A stretch of 64,000 bases of DNA from Elusimicrobiota bacterium (GCA_016928195.1 JAFGLF010000087.1:38330-102329), one strand, 5' to 3'; shown: positions 34,907-43,521, numbered from the stretch's first letter. Program-made: numbers and translations. Notes: generated by a model not told the origin, from the letters alone.

Positions 34907-35560
34907 ATGAAAAAATATGTCTTTAGGTCAGTCTTAATTTTACATTTTACATTTTACATTTTTAATTGCCTTTATTCTGCTACAATTTCAAGTCAGCGGA
35001 TAGGGTGTGTCGACATAAATCGTATAATAAAAGAATATCCTGAGGCGGAAAAAATTAAAGAGGAACTTTCGGCAAATCTAAAAACCCGTAAGGATTATAT
35101 AAAAACTTTACAAAGCCAGATACAGACAGATGAAGTTAAGATAAAGAATATGCAGGAAGAGTTGGATAAATATAATGAGTTGATGCAGGAAAAGAAAGAA
35201 AATGCTATACAACAAATGGCTCTCGCAGAAACCGAATCATCTACTGATACCGTCTCAATACCTATTGAAACTGAAACGGTTGAAATATCCTCGCCGGCAT
35301 TCACACAGGACAATATAGAATCGGAAAAGAAAGTTCTTGAAAAACAAAAAGAGGATTTGGAAAAATATATCAAGGAAACAAAAGAGGCGGAAAAGGATAT
35401 AAACATAAAAACAAAAAGGAATATTTTTTCGAAGATCTATGATGTTATAAAGGAAGTATCAGATAGGGAAGGATTAACCGTTGTGGTAGATTCGTATAGT
35501 ATCATATACGGCGAAGATGCAGAGGATATAACTGAACAGGTATTAAAGAAGCTGAAGTAA
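34907..35560 (+). CDS. ompH: periplasmic chaperone OmpH/Skp family
   Basis: A 217-residue exported protein of the Skp/OmpH family, which holds unfolded outer-membrane proteins in the periplasm for BamA. The signal peptide spans about 1-27 ([15 protein letters not shown]), followed by [21 protein letters not shown] and a long coiled coil ([19 protein letters not shown]..., [25 protein letters not shown]). It is longer than the usual 160 residues because of a Thr/Ser/Glu-rich insertion between the coiled-coil arms. Start at ATG 34907 with GAGGGAG upstream. The signal peptide core is coded by ATTTTAC heptamers. Confidence 0.85.
   Translation: MKKYVFRSVLILHFTFYIFNCLYSATISSQRIGCVDINRIIKEYPEAEKIKEELSANLKTRKDYIKTLQSQIQTDEVKIKNMQEELDKYNELMQEKKENAIQQMALAETESSTDTVSIPIETETVEISSPAFTQDNIESEKKVLEKQKEDLEKYIKETKEAEKDINIKTKRNIFSKIYDVIKEVSDREGLTVVVDSYSIIYGEDAEDITEQVLKKLK
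34937..34963 (+). repeat. ATTTTAC heptamer in the ompH signal peptide, with its complement upstream
   Basis: Nearly four copies of ATTTTAC code the hydrophobic core of the signal peptide. The complementary words (AAAATTGAAAATTTAAAATG) lie at about 34833-34852, before the gene, so the start codon sits between the two arms of a palindrome. Confidence 0.7.
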
Positions 35561-35561
35561 A

Positions 35562-35621
35562 ACCCCCATAGATTTGCCTAAGGCAAATCTATGCATGGGG
35601 GTAATTTTGCTGCGCAAAATT
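35562..35621 (+). repeat. two hairpins abutting the lpxD start
   Basis: Stem 1 pairs ACCCCCAT (35562-35569) and AGATTTGCCT (35570-35579) with AGGCAAATCT (35581-35590) and ATGGGGGT (35595-35602), with a 4-nt bulge. Stem 2 is a perfect AATTTTGC / GCAAAATT (35603-35610, 35614-35621) that ends on the base before the lpxD ATG. It fills the gap from ompH; no Shine-Dalgarno is visible. Confidence 0.8.
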
Positions 35622-36641
35622 ATGAAAAAAACATTGAAAGAAATTGCGGAAATAGTAGAAGGTAAAGTTTTGGGAAACGAAAATACGTTGATTACAAATA
35701 TTGCAGGTATCGCTGAAGCAAAAGAAGGAGACATTACGTTTGTTTCAAACCCTAAATATATAAAATTTATTGAAACAACAAAGGCATCTGGAATAATAAT
35801 AGCAGAAGACCAAAAAGACAGAGTTAAGATTCCGGCAATAGTTTCGAAAAACCCTTACTTTTCCTATGCAAAACTGTTAAAATATGCTGCCAAAGAAAAA
35901 GAGAAACATCCCTCGGGAATTTCTAAAAACTGTTCAATATCTGAGTCGGTAATAATCGAAAATAATGTAGCTATAAGCGATTTTTCGGTTATCGATGAGA
36001 ATGTAAGAATTGATAGCGGAACTGTCATTTATCCGAACTGCTATATAGGTAAGAAAAGTAAAATAGGGAAAAATTGTATTATCTATCCAAATGTTACAAT
36101 TCGTGAAGAAACCATAATCGGCAATAGTGTAATAATTCATTCCGGAACGGTTATAGGTTCAGACGGGTTTGGGTATGTTCCCTTAAACAATAAAATAGAA
36201 AAGATTCCGCAGATAGGAACCGTTGAAATATGTGATGATGTTGAAATCGGTGCAAACGTGACGATTGACAGAGCCACGACAGGCAAAACTTTTATTGGCA
36301 AAGGAACAAAGATAGATAACCTTGTGCAGATTGCCCATAATGTTCACATAGGCGAAAATTCAATAATAGTGGCTCAGACAGGAATTTCCGGAAGTACCGA
36401 AATAGGAAAAGGAGTTACCATAGCCGGACAGGCAGGGCTCGGCGGACATTTAACCATAGGTGATGGTGCAACTATTGGTGCCCAGTCAGGTGTTATGGGC
36501 GATGTGCCTCCAAAAGAGACTGTTTCAGGCTATCCTGCACGACCTCATGGGAAAGCAATGCGTATATATGCATTGATACAAAAGTTACCGGAGTTGTTTG
36601 AAGAGTTAAAAAAACTTAAATCACGAATTAAACACGAATAA
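35622..36641 (+). CDS. lpxD: UDP-3-O-acylglucosamine N-acyltransferase LpxD
   Basis: A 339-residue enzyme for the third step of lipid A synthesis, adding the N-linked acyl chain to UDP-3-O-acylglucosamine. The N-terminal uridine-binding domain ([18 protein letters not shown]...) is followed by a left-handed beta-helix of hexapeptide repeats from about 100, with the catalytic His region [23 protein letters not shown] and the C-terminal helix. The frame is open upstream through a double hairpin, but the ATG at 35622 gives the family N-terminus. It is the first of the lpx genes. Confidence 0.94.
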   Translation: MKKTLKEIAEIVEGKVLGNENTLITNIAGIAEAKEGDITFVSNPKYIKFIETTKASGIIIAEDQKDRVKIPAIVSKNPYFSYAKLLKYAAKEKEKHPSGISKNCSISESVIIENNVAISDFSVIDENVRIDSGTVIYPNCYIGKKSKIGKNCIIYPNVTIREETIIGNSVIIHSGTVIGSDGFGYVPLNNKIEKIPQIGTVEICDDVEIGANVTIDRATTGKTFIGKGTKIDNLVQIAHNVHIGENSIIVAQTGISGSTEIGKGVTIAGQAGLGGHLTIGDGATIGAQSGVMGDVPPKETVSGYPARPHGKAMRIYALIQKLPELFEELKKLKSRIKHE

Positions 36642-36722
36642 AGGCAAACATTACGAATGAATACGAATAACGGCAAGGTTTCATTCGTGAATATTCGGGA
36701 TAATATTCGTGATATATTCGTA
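36640..36722 (+). repeat. CACGAAT-word palindrome, lpxD/lpxC
   Basis: Left half CACGAATAAAGG, TACGAATGAATACGAATAACGG; right half ATTCGTGAATATTCGGG, ATAATATTCGTGATATATTCG. A variant of the CGCGAAT class with ACGAAT as word. It is followed by AGGAGCGAAGCGACT and the GTG start of lpxC, so the ribosome binding site is part of the conserved right flank. Confidence 0.7.
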
Positions 36723-36739
36723 TAAGGAGCGAAGCGACT

Positions 36740-38056
36740 GTGGAGAGACAAAAAACTATTTCAAAAGAAATAACCCATTCGGGGAATGGGCTTCATACGG
36801 GAAATAATGTTTCCATAAAATTGAAACCTGCTAAGGAAAATACGGGAATAATTTTTGTAAGAACCGATTTGCCGGAAAAACCGAGTATAAAAGCGGATAT
36901 TTTTAATGTGCTTACGACTGTGCGCGGTACTACGGTAGGGTTGGATGAAAAAACATGCGTTCATACAACGGAACATCTTCTTGCATCACTGTTTGCTTTT
37001 GGAATAGATAATTTAATTATAGAAATGAATTCCAATGAACCGCCTATTGCAGACGGAAGTTCCATGTCCTTCGTAAAGCTTATAAAAAAAGCGGGGATTA
37101 CGGAATTGCCGGCAGATAAAAAAGAAATTACAATAACTTCTCCTGTAACCTATAAAAATGGCGATGTTTCAATTTCAGCTGTTCCTGCCGACGGGCTGCA
37201 TATTTCATGCACCGTTGTTTATAACCATCCATTATTAAGAACACACCATTTGGATATAGATATAACCCCTGAAACCTTCGAAAAAGAGATTGCTCAGGCA
37301 AGAACATACTGTTTTGATTATGAAATAGAAGCTTTGAAAAATAAAGGATTAGCAAAGGGCGGGTCACTTGAGAATGCTGTTGTTATAAGTGCAAAAAAAA
37401 TCCATTCAAAGTTAAGGTATGAAAATGAATTTGTTAGACATAAAATATTGGATTTACTTGGAGATATTTCACTTTTAGGATCTTCCCTTAATATGAATAT
37501 TACAGCTGTAAAATGCGGACATAAGAGTAATATAGGGTTTGCTAAAAAAATTGCCGAGATAGCTGTGCCGATTACCCAGAATACTGTTCAGAAAAAAGCA
37601 TTATGGGCACTGCCTGAAGGTCAGGTTAAAAATATAGATGAAATCAAGGCGGTTATCCCGCATAGGGATCCCTTTTTGTTTCTTGATAAAGTAGTTATTG
37701 TCGGTGAAGAAAAAAAATCTGTTGGGATAAAAAAACTTACCGGCGAAGAATACTTTTTTAAGGGACATTTCCCGGGGAAACCCATAATGCCGGGGGTTTT
37801 GATAGTAGAAGCACTTGCCCAGACAGCATGTGTTTTATTTCTCGCAAGACCGGAATTGAAGAATAAACTGGCTTACTTTATGTCGATAAACAATATTAAA
37901 TTCAGGAAACCGGTTTTACCCGGTGATACACTCTATCTTGATGTGGAAATTGTGAAGGCAAAACAGACTACAGGCATGGCAAAGGGTTGTGCATATGTTG
38001 AAGGTAAACCGGTAGCAGAAGCGGAATTTACATTTGTTTTGGTAGATAAACCCTGA
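36740..38056 (+). CDS. lpxC: bifunctional LpxC deacetylase / FabZ dehydratase
   Basis: A 438-residue fusion. Residues 1 to about 285 are LpxC, the zinc deacetylase that commits UDP-3-O-acyl-GlcNAc to lipid A. Its zinc ligands are seen in HTTEHLLASL and HKILDLLGDI. Residues about 295-438 are FabZ, the 3-hydroxyacyl-ACP dehydratase, with IPHRDPFLFLDKV and GHFPGKPIMPGVLIVEALAQT holding the catalytic His and Glu. The two enzymes compete for the hydroxyacyl pool, so fusing them fixes the ratio of lipid A to fatty acid synthesis. The same fusion is known in Bacteroidetes and some other diderms. Start is GTG 36740 with AGGAG 10 bp upstream. Confidence 0.94.
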   Translation: MERQKTISKEITHSGNGLHTGNNVSIKLKPAKENTGIIFVRTDLPEKPSIKADIFNVLTTVRGTTVGLDEKTCVHTTEHLLASLFAFGIDNLIIEMNSNEPPIADGSSMSFVKLIKKAGITELPADKKEITITSPVTYKNGDVSISAVPADGLHISCTVVYNHPLLRTHHLDIDITPETFEKEIAQARTYCFDYEIEALKNKGLAKGGSLENAVVISAKKIHSKLRYENEFVRHKILDLLGDISLLGSSLNMNITAVKCGHKSNIGFAKKIAEIAVPITQNTVQKKALWALPEGQVKNIDEIKAVIPHRDPFLFLDKVVIVGEEKKSVGIKKLTGEEYFFKGHFPGKPIMPGVLIVEALAQTACVLFLARPELKNKLAYFMSINNIKFRKPVLPGDTLYLDVEIVKAKQTTGMAKGCAYVEGKPVAEAEFTFVLVDKP

Positions 38057-38060
38057 AAGA

Positions 38061-38140
38061 AACGCAAATTATCGCTAATATAAAAACAACGCGAATAATT
38101 CGCGACAATTAGCGTTAGGTTCGTGAAAATTTGCGTTAAA
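38061..38140 (+). repeat. CGCGAAT-class palindrome, lpxC-fabZ/lpxA
   Basis: Left half AACGCAAATTATCGCTAAT and AACGCGAAT; right half ATTCGCGACAATTAGCGTTAGG and AAAATTTGCGTTA. Directly followed by AGGAGCGAAGCGAC and the GTG start of lpxA, nearly the same right flank as at lpxC. Confidence 0.78.
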
Positions 38141-38154
38141 AGGAGCGAAGCGAC

Positions 38155-38946
38155 GTGATTCATCCAACTGCAGTAATTGATAAATCAGCAGAGATTGATA
38201 AAAATGTAGATATAGGGCCGTATGTGATTATAGGAAAAGAGACAAAATTGAAAGGCGGTACACATATCGGGGCTTTTTCCGTGATTGAGCATGCTGAAAT
38301 CGGAAAAAATTGTAAAATATTCTCTTCAGCTTTTATAGGATCAGCTCCCCAGGATTTAAAATATAAAGATGAAAAAACTAAAATTATTATTGGTGATAAC
38401 TGCACTATTAGAGAATGTGTTACCTTAAACCGTGGAACATCTGCACACGGAATAACACAGATAGGAAATGACTGTTTGTTTATGGCTTATTCACACGTGG
38501 CACATGACTGTATAGTCGGGAACGAAGTAATTTTTGCAAACAATGCAACACTTGCCGGTCATGTTGAAGTAGGTGATTTTTCGGTCATAGGCGGAATTGT
38601 TGCAATACACCAGTTTGTAAGAATAGGAAGATATGCTATGCTAGGAGGCGGTGCAATGGTTCCTTTGGACGTACCTCCGTTTTGTCAGGTACAGGGCGAC
38701 AGGGCAAAACTTGTCGGCTTGAATATTGTTGGACTAAAGAGGCACAAATTCGGCGAGAAGCAAATAAATGAGATAAAATCAGCATATAAAACAATTTTTA
38801 CTTCCGGTTTGACGGTTGCTGAGGCAATAGATCAGCTTGATGCGTCAAACCCTTCAAAAGAGGTAAAGGAATTTATTGATTTTATAAAAAATTCTAAAAG
38901 AGGAATCACAAGACCTGCGAATATTGTAAAGGATGACACTGAGTAG
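38155..38946 (+). CDS. lpxA: UDP-GlcNAc acyltransferase LpxA
   Basis: A 263-residue left-handed beta-helix acyltransferase for the first step of lipid A synthesis. Hexapeptide repeats begin at once (IHPTAVIDKSAEIDKNVDIG). The catalytic His lies in LFMAYSHVAHDCIVGN, followed by GGIVAIHQFVRIGRYAMLGGG and the family GLNIVGLKRHKF motif. Length is typical. Start is GTG 38155 with AGGAG 9 bp upstream in the palindrome flank. It lies between lpxC-fabZ and a DUF2062 gene in the envelope cluster. Confidence 0.95.
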   Translation: MIHPTAVIDKSAEIDKNVDIGPYVIIGKETKLKGGTHIGAFSVIEHAEIGKNCKIFSSAFIGSAPQDLKYKDEKTKIIIGDNCTIRECVTLNRGTSAHGITQIGNDCLFMAYSHVAHDCIVGNEVIFANNATLAGHVEVGDFSVIGGIVAIHQFVRIGRYAMLGGGAMVPLDVPPFCQVQGDRAKLVGLNIVGLKRHKFGEKQINEIKSAYKTIFTSGLTVAEAIDQLDASNPSKEVKEFIDFIKNSKRGITRPANIVKDDTE

Positions 38947-39029
38947 AGAAACGCTAATACACGCGAATAAATAAACACAACGCGAACATTCGCGAATATT
39001 TGCGTTAGATTAGCGATCATTCGCGTTAA
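38947..39029 (+). repeat. CGCGAAT-class palindrome, lpxA/DUF2062
   Basis: Left half AACGCTAATACACGCGAAT and AACGCGAAC; right half ATTCGCGAATATTTGCG, TTAGATTAGCGATC and ATTCGCGTTA. It begins one base after the lpxA stop and is followed by AGCGGAGCGA and a GGGAGGGAG ribosome binding site. It is nearly the same as the lolC/lolD copy 15 kb away. Confidence 0.8.
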
Positions 39030-39053
39030 GAGCGGAGCGATTAGGGAGGGAGA

Positions 39054-39572
39054 ATGTTGCTTTTAATCAAGATATTGAAAAAAACTATGGCTATTTTAAA
39101 TTCAAATGCAACACCGTCACAGATTGCAGGTGGGGTGGTGTTGGGTTCTTTTATAGGATTAGCACCTTTTTTCTGTCTGCATAAACTCTTTGTTTTTCTT
39201 TTAATAATTTTTCTGAATGTGAATATGGGTTCTGCATTTTTATCAATTTTGATTTTTTCTGTTATTGGTTTATTAGTTGACCCTCTGGCACACCAGATCG
39301 GATACGCGCTTCTTGTTAAGACATCTGCTCTAGCCGATATGTGGACCGCATTATATAATATGCCCATAGTTCCTTTTACAAGATTTTATAACACGATCAT
39401 TCTGGGGAGTTTTGTTATTGCGTTAATACTGATTTTACCTGTATTTTTCGGAACAAAGAAATTTGTTGTTTATTACAGAGAACACCTGGCGAAAAAAGTT
39501 GAAAACTGGAAAATTATAAAAGTCTTTAAGCTTTCAGGGTTCTATAAACTCTATTCGAAATTTTCAGATTGA
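39054..39572 (+). CDS. DUF2062 / TIGR03546-like membrane protein
   Basis: A 172-residue membrane protein with about three helices (GGVVLGSFIGLAPFFCLHKLFVFLL and two later). The N-terminal NSNATPSQIAGGVVLGSFIGLAP block is typical of DUF2062, and the protein resembles TIGR03546. No biochemical function is known. It is followed by a TIGR03545-like gene; these two families are often adjacent. Its place among lipid A genes suggests an envelope role, which is inference. A strong GGGAGGGAG ribosome binding site precedes the ATG. Confidence 0.75.
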   Translation: MLLLIKILKKTMAILNSNATPSQIAGGVVLGSFIGLAPFFCLHKLFVFLLIIFLNVNMGSAFLSILIFSVIGLLVDPLAHQIGYALLVKTSALADMWTALYNMPIVPFTRFYNTIILGSFVIALILILPVFFGTKKFVVYYREHLAKKVENWKIIKVFKLSGFYKLYSKFSD

Positions 39573-39668
39573 AGAAACGCGAATATACACGAATAGAGAA
39601 ACAACGCGAATAAACGCTAATATAAAGATTCGCGAATATTTGCGTTAGATTAGCGACAATTTGCGTTA
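39573..39668 (+). repeat. CGCGAAT-class palindrome, DUF2062/TIGR03545
   Basis: Left half AACGCGAATATACACGAAT, AACGCGAATAAACGCTAAT; right half ATTCGCGAATATTTGCG, TTAGATTAGCGAC, AATTTGCGTTA. Followed by GAGCGAAGCGAAAGCGGAGCG, a doubled flank word, and then the next start. Confidence 0.78.
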
Positions 39669-39703
39669 AGAGCGAAGCGAAAGCGGAGCGAATGGGGGCA
39701 ATC

Positions 39704-41623
39704 ATGAAATTTATTAGATGGAAAGCGATAATACCGACGGTAATAATTCTGGTTCTGCTAAGTATATTTTCTATATTTTGCCTCGATGGTATAATCAAAA
39801 AGACAATAATAAAAACGGGTGAGTCTGTCTTTGGAGCCAGGGTTGACATTGTATCGGTAAAAACAAAGTTTAAGGATATGTCGGTTAAAATTCACGGTCT
39901 TCAGGTAGCAGATAAGAATGATGTATGGAAAAACATTCTTGAGATTGAGAAAATAGGTTTTGCGGTAAGCCCGCTCCAGCTTTTGTCAAAAAAATTGATA
40001 ATCGATGAAATGATAACCGAGGGGATAAGATGGGGTACAAAAAGAGAAACCTCAGGAGCCTTGCCTCCCGGAAAAAAGAAAAAACTGGAGAAGAAACAAA
40101 AGGAAGAAGAAGAAAAGGATAAAGATAGTGCGACAAGTAAGATAATGGCTTCACTCAAAAAGAAAGCAGCTGCAGAAGCAAATAATCTAACAGCTATTTC
40201 GAATATAAAAGAAGTTCAGAAACAGGTTGCGGATTTTGATGTAAAGAAGGCGGTAGATTCCGATAATCTGGCTTCCCTGAAAGAAATCAATAGTATGAAA
40301 TCGGAACTTGCCGAGAAAGAAAAAAAATATAAAGCAATGGCAGACCAGATTGATGTTAATGCAAAATCGAAAGAAATAACCGAAGCGCTGAATTCAGTAA
40401 AAGATTTAAAGATAAAATCACCTGCCGATATTGTCACAGCAAAAGAAAAAATTTCGAAATTAAAAGAGACACAGGAATCCGCAAAGCAAATGCTGGACCA
40501 GATTAAAACCGCTAAAAACAGTATTGCCGCTGATTTTGGCGGACAAGAAGATTTTATTAATAGAATAAACAAGTTAAAAACAGCCGATTATGATAATATT
40601 ATGTCGAAACTTCCTATCGGTAATTTCAAGACAGGGAATATTACAAAAACACTTATAGGTCCCGCATGTCTGAATAGAGTTAACAGTATTATCCGATATA
40701 TAAAACTTGCCCGAAAATATACGCCAAAAAGCAAAAAGAAAAAAGTGGTTAAAAAACGGCAGAAAGGGATGGATGTTGTTTTTGAGAAAGAAAAGGAAAT
40801 GCCTGATTTTCTTATTAGAAAGATTGTCATTTCCGGGACGACCGGCGGCAATGGTAAGGATAATAAGAAGTCATTTGATTTTTCGGGCAATGTTTTTGAT
40901 ATAACCAGCAATCCTTTATTATGGGGAAGACCGACAATAGCAAGGATATCAGGCAAGCAAAAAAGACAGGTAATCAAAATGGACCTCGAATTTGACCATA
41001 CAAAAGAAATACCACGGGATGAGATGTCTATTTTGCTGACAGGTATGACGCCAAAAGCGCTCGGTATGGGCAATATGGGTGATGTTTTAATTGTAGATGA
41101 CGGTGAAGTCAAAATAGACACAGAGTTTGTAATGGTAGGTGACGATATTAATTCAAAAATAGATGTAAATATAACTAAAGTAAAAATGGGGACATTTGAA
41201 AAAGAGAATGAAACTCAAAAGATTTTCAGACAAATGATGAAAAATATAAAAGCCATAATTATAGGAATTAAACTTGCAAGCAGAAAGGATGATTTCGATT
41301 TTAAAGTAAACTCCAATCTGGATGATATACTTAAAGACGGCATGAAATCACTTGTCGGAGAGAAAATGACAGAACTAAAAGCAAAAATACGTTCTGAGAT
41401 TGATAAGCAAGTAGCAGAAAAGCAGAAAGAACTACTGGGTAATCTTACGGGCAAAAAGGCCGAACTTCTGAAGAACCTGACATCTAAGGAACAAACAGTT
41501 TCATCAAAGAAGGCGGAACTGCAGAGTAAAATCGATTCCTTTCAGGATGAAATAAAGAATCAGGGCAAAGAGAAAGTTAAAGAAGAAATTAAAGATAAGC
41601 TAAAAGGACTTTTCGGAAAATAA
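39704..41623 (+). CDS. TIGR03545-like envelope protein (AsmA-like, coiled coil)
   Basis: A 639-residue protein with one N-terminal membrane helix (IIPTVIILVLLSIFSIFCL), an AsmA-like beta region (KIHGLQVADKNDVWKNILEIEKIGF), a long Lys/Glu-rich coiled coil (about 110-320), a second beta region, and a Lys-rich coiled-coil tail. It resembles TIGR03545 and follows a TIGR03546-like gene, a pairing also known elsewhere. Function is unknown; the layout recalls AsmA/TamB-type lipid-handling proteins. ATG 39704 is preferred because GGGGG lies 5 bp upstream; ATG 39692 is in frame. Confidence 0.72.
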   Translation: MKFIRWKAIIPTVIILVLLSIFSIFCLDGIIKKTIIKTGESVFGARVDIVSVKTKFKDMSVKIHGLQVADKNDVWKNILEIEKIGFAVSPLQLLSKKLIIDEMITEGIRWGTKRETSGALPPGKKKKLEKKQKEEEEKDKDSATSKIMASLKKKAAAEANNLTAISNIKEVQKQVADFDVKKAVDSDNLASLKEINSMKSELAEKEKKYKAMADQIDVNAKSKEITEALNSVKDLKIKSPADIVTAKEKISKLKETQESAKQMLDQIKTAKNSIAADFGGQEDFINRINKLKTADYDNIMSKLPIGNFKTGNITKTLIGPACLNRVNSIIRYIKLARKYTPKSKKKKVVKKRQKGMDVVFEKEKEMPDFLIRKIVISGTTGGNGKDNKKSFDFSGNVFDITSNPLLWGRPTIARISGKQKRQVIKMDLEFDHTKEIPRDEMSILLTGMTPKALGMGNMGDVLIVDDGEVKIDTEFVMVGDDINSKIDVNITKVKMGTFEKENETQKIFRQMMKNIKAIIIGIKLASRKDDFDFKVNSNLDDILKDGMKSLVGEKMTELKAKIRSEIDKQVAEKQKELLGNLTGKKAELLKNLTSKEQTVSSKKAELQSKIDSFQDEIKNQGKEKVKEEIKDKLKGLFGK

Positions 41624-41630
41624 AAAGGTA

Positions 41631-41734
41631 ACGCAAGTATACGCAAATTAATCCGCCAACCGGCGGAGGCGGACCAAATGTCCGCAAATAAATTATTGGC
41701 GGTAATTTGGCCCTTGATTTGCGGTAATTAGCGT
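41631..41734 (+). repeat. CGCGAAT-class palindrome with nested CCGCC pair, TIGR03545/lpxI
   Basis: Left half AACGCAAGTATACGCAAATTAA; right half ATTTGCGGTAATTAGCGTTT. Nested are CCGCCAACCGGCGG and CCAAATGTCCGC / GCGGTAATTTGG. It fills the gap before lpxI. Confidence 0.65.
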
Positions 41735-41740
41735 TTGAAT

Positions 41741-42529
41741 ATGCTTGGACTTATTGCGGGAAATGGAAATTTCCCTTTAATTTTTATAAAAGAAGCAAAA
41801 AAAACCGGCGAGCAGGTTGTTGCAATCGCACTCCATGATGAAACGGATAAAACAATAGAAAAACTTGCAGATAAAACCTACTGGATAAACGTAGGACAGC
41901 TTTCCAAGTTAATCAGCATACTGAAAAAGGAAAAAATACAAAAATGTGTAATGGCAGGGCAGGTAAAGCATAGAAAACTTTTTTCAGTAAAGCCGGATCT
42001 GAAAGCTATCGCACTTCTTGCAAAACTCAAATCTAAGACTGCCGATTCAATCCTTTCTGCAATATGTGACGAACTGAAAAGAGAGGGGATTGACTTTATC
42101 CCGTCAAATACATATCTTAAAAACTTTATTCCGAAAAAAGGTATTCTGACAAAGAAAAAACCCGATAAAAACCAAATTAAGGATATAGAATTCGGTTTTT
42201 ATATAGCAAAAGAAAATACACGGCTTGATATAGGCCAGACCGTATGTGTAAGAGATAAGTCTATAATTGCGGTAGAGGCGATGGAAGGCACTGATGAATG
42301 TATAAAAAGAGCAGGTAAAATTACCGACAGTTTTACGGTTGTAAAAGTTGCGAGACCGAAACAAGATATGAGGTTTGATATTCCCGTTATAGGAATAAAA
42401 ACGATGGAAACATTAAAAGTAGCCGGGGTTTCCGTGCTGGCTGTGGAAGCGGGAAAAACTCTTATTCTCGAACTTGATAGTGTGGTAAAATCTGCAGACG
42501 AGAATAATATTAGTATTATCGCAGTTTGA
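41741..42529 (+). CDS. lpxI: UDP-2,3-diacylglucosamine pyrophosphatase LpxI
   Basis: A 262-residue LpxI (DUF1009), which cleaves UDP-2,3-diacylglucosamine to lipid X by attacking the alpha phosphorus, replacing LpxH in many diderms. The N-terminal domain begins LGLIAGNGNFPLIFIKEAKK and includes VMAGQVKHRKLF; the C-terminal domain includes DIGQTVCVRDKSIIAVEAMEGTDECIKRAG, VVKVARPKQDMRFDIPVIG and the final AVEAGKTLIL. Length is normal. No lpxH is in the window. ATG 41741 is chosen; a TTG 6 bp earlier is in frame. Confidence 0.93.
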   Translation: MLGLIAGNGNFPLIFIKEAKKTGEQVVAIALHDETDKTIEKLADKTYWINVGQLSKLISILKKEKIQKCVMAGQVKHRKLFSVKPDLKAIALLAKLKSKTADSILSAICDELKREGIDFIPSNTYLKNFIPKKGILTKKKPDKNQIKDIEFGFYIAKENTRLDIGQTVCVRDKSIIAVEAMEGTDECIKRAGKITDSFTVVKVARPKQDMRFDIPVIGIKTMETLKVAGVSVLAVEAGKTLILELDSVVKSADENNISIIAV

Positions 42530-42545
42530 AAAAAAGGAAAAATAT

Positions 42546-43463
42546 ATGAAGATTGCAGTGGTAGGAATAGGGTCACTGGGGCAGCATCATGCAAGGGTCT
42601 ATTCCCAGATAGATGGTATTGAGCTTTTTGGCATATGTGATATTGACAAAAAGCGGGCTGATAAAATTGCCGGTAAGCTTAATACACAGACATTTACCGA
42701 TTATAAAGAACTTTTAGGAAGAGTTCATGCTGTAAGTATTGTTGTGCCGACCCCTCTGCATTATCAAGTAGCAAAGGATTTTTTGGAAGCAAACATTCAT
42801 TGTTTGGTTGAAAAACCCATATCCAATACAGTTGCACATGCTGAAGAGCTTTCAAATATTGCTAATAAAAAAAATCTCGTTCTTCAGATAGGGCATATCG
42901 AAAGATTTAATGCTGCTGTTCATGAAGCACAAAAGCATATCAAACTGCCTAAGTTTATTGAAGCTCAGCGGCTTGGTCCTTACGATCCCAGAACGTCACA
43001 TATCGGAGTAGTTATGGATTTAATGATTCACGATATTGACATAGTGCTGACACTTGTTAATTCTAAAATCATACAGATGGATGTTATTGGCGCTAAGGTT
43101 CTTTCCAAAAATGAGGATATTGCAAATGTGCGTTTGAAATTTGAAAACGGATGTGTTGCAAATATTTCAGCTTCAAGAGTTTCAATGCAGAAATTCAGAA
43201 AGATAAGAATATTTCAGGATGATGCATATATTTCACTTGATTATGCAGGACAGGACCTAAAGATTTATAAAAAGAAATCTAAAATTGTCAGTTCTATGTC
43301 TGATATTGAGATTATTAAACCGAAAGTAAAAACCCATGAACCGCTTAGGAAAGAACTTGAACATTTCATAAACTGTATAAAGACCGGACATTCTCCGTTG
43401 GTAACAGGCGAGCACGGCAGAGATGCCCTGGAGGTTGCAATAGAGATACTGCAAAAACTATAG
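42546..43463 (+). CDS. Gfo/Idh/MocA family oxidoreductase
   Basis: A 305-residue NAD(P)-dependent oxidoreductase with an N-terminal Rossmann fold (VVGIGSLGQHHARVYSQ), the EKP motif (HCLVEKPIS) and the substrate-binding domain (IGHIERFNAAV, RTSHIGVVMDLMIHDIDIVL). A member of this family sits between lpxI and lpxB in many diderms. One candidate role is oxidation of UDP-GlcNAc at C3, as by GnnA, which leads to GlcNAc3N-type lipid A; the partner aminotransferase GnnB is not seen here, so the role is inference. Confidence 0.85.
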   Translation: MKIAVVGIGSLGQHHARVYSQIDGIELFGICDIDKKRADKIAGKLNTQTFTDYKELLGRVHAVSIVVPTPLHYQVAKDFLEANIHCLVEKPISNTVAHAEELSNIANKKNLVLQIGHIERFNAAVHEAQKHIKLPKFIEAQRLGPYDPRTSHIGVVMDLMIHDIDIVLTLVNSKIIQMDVIGAKVLSKNEDIANVRLKFENGCVANISASRVSMQKFRKIRIFQDDAYISLDYAGQDLKIYKKKSKIVSSMSDIEIIKPKVKTHEPLRKELEHFINCIKTGHSPLVTGEHGRDALEVAIEILQKL

Positions 43464-43521
43464 GGCTTCTCGAAAACCGCTTCGCCCTTACTCTGAATGA
43501 ATTTCGTGAAGAGCGGGGTGA

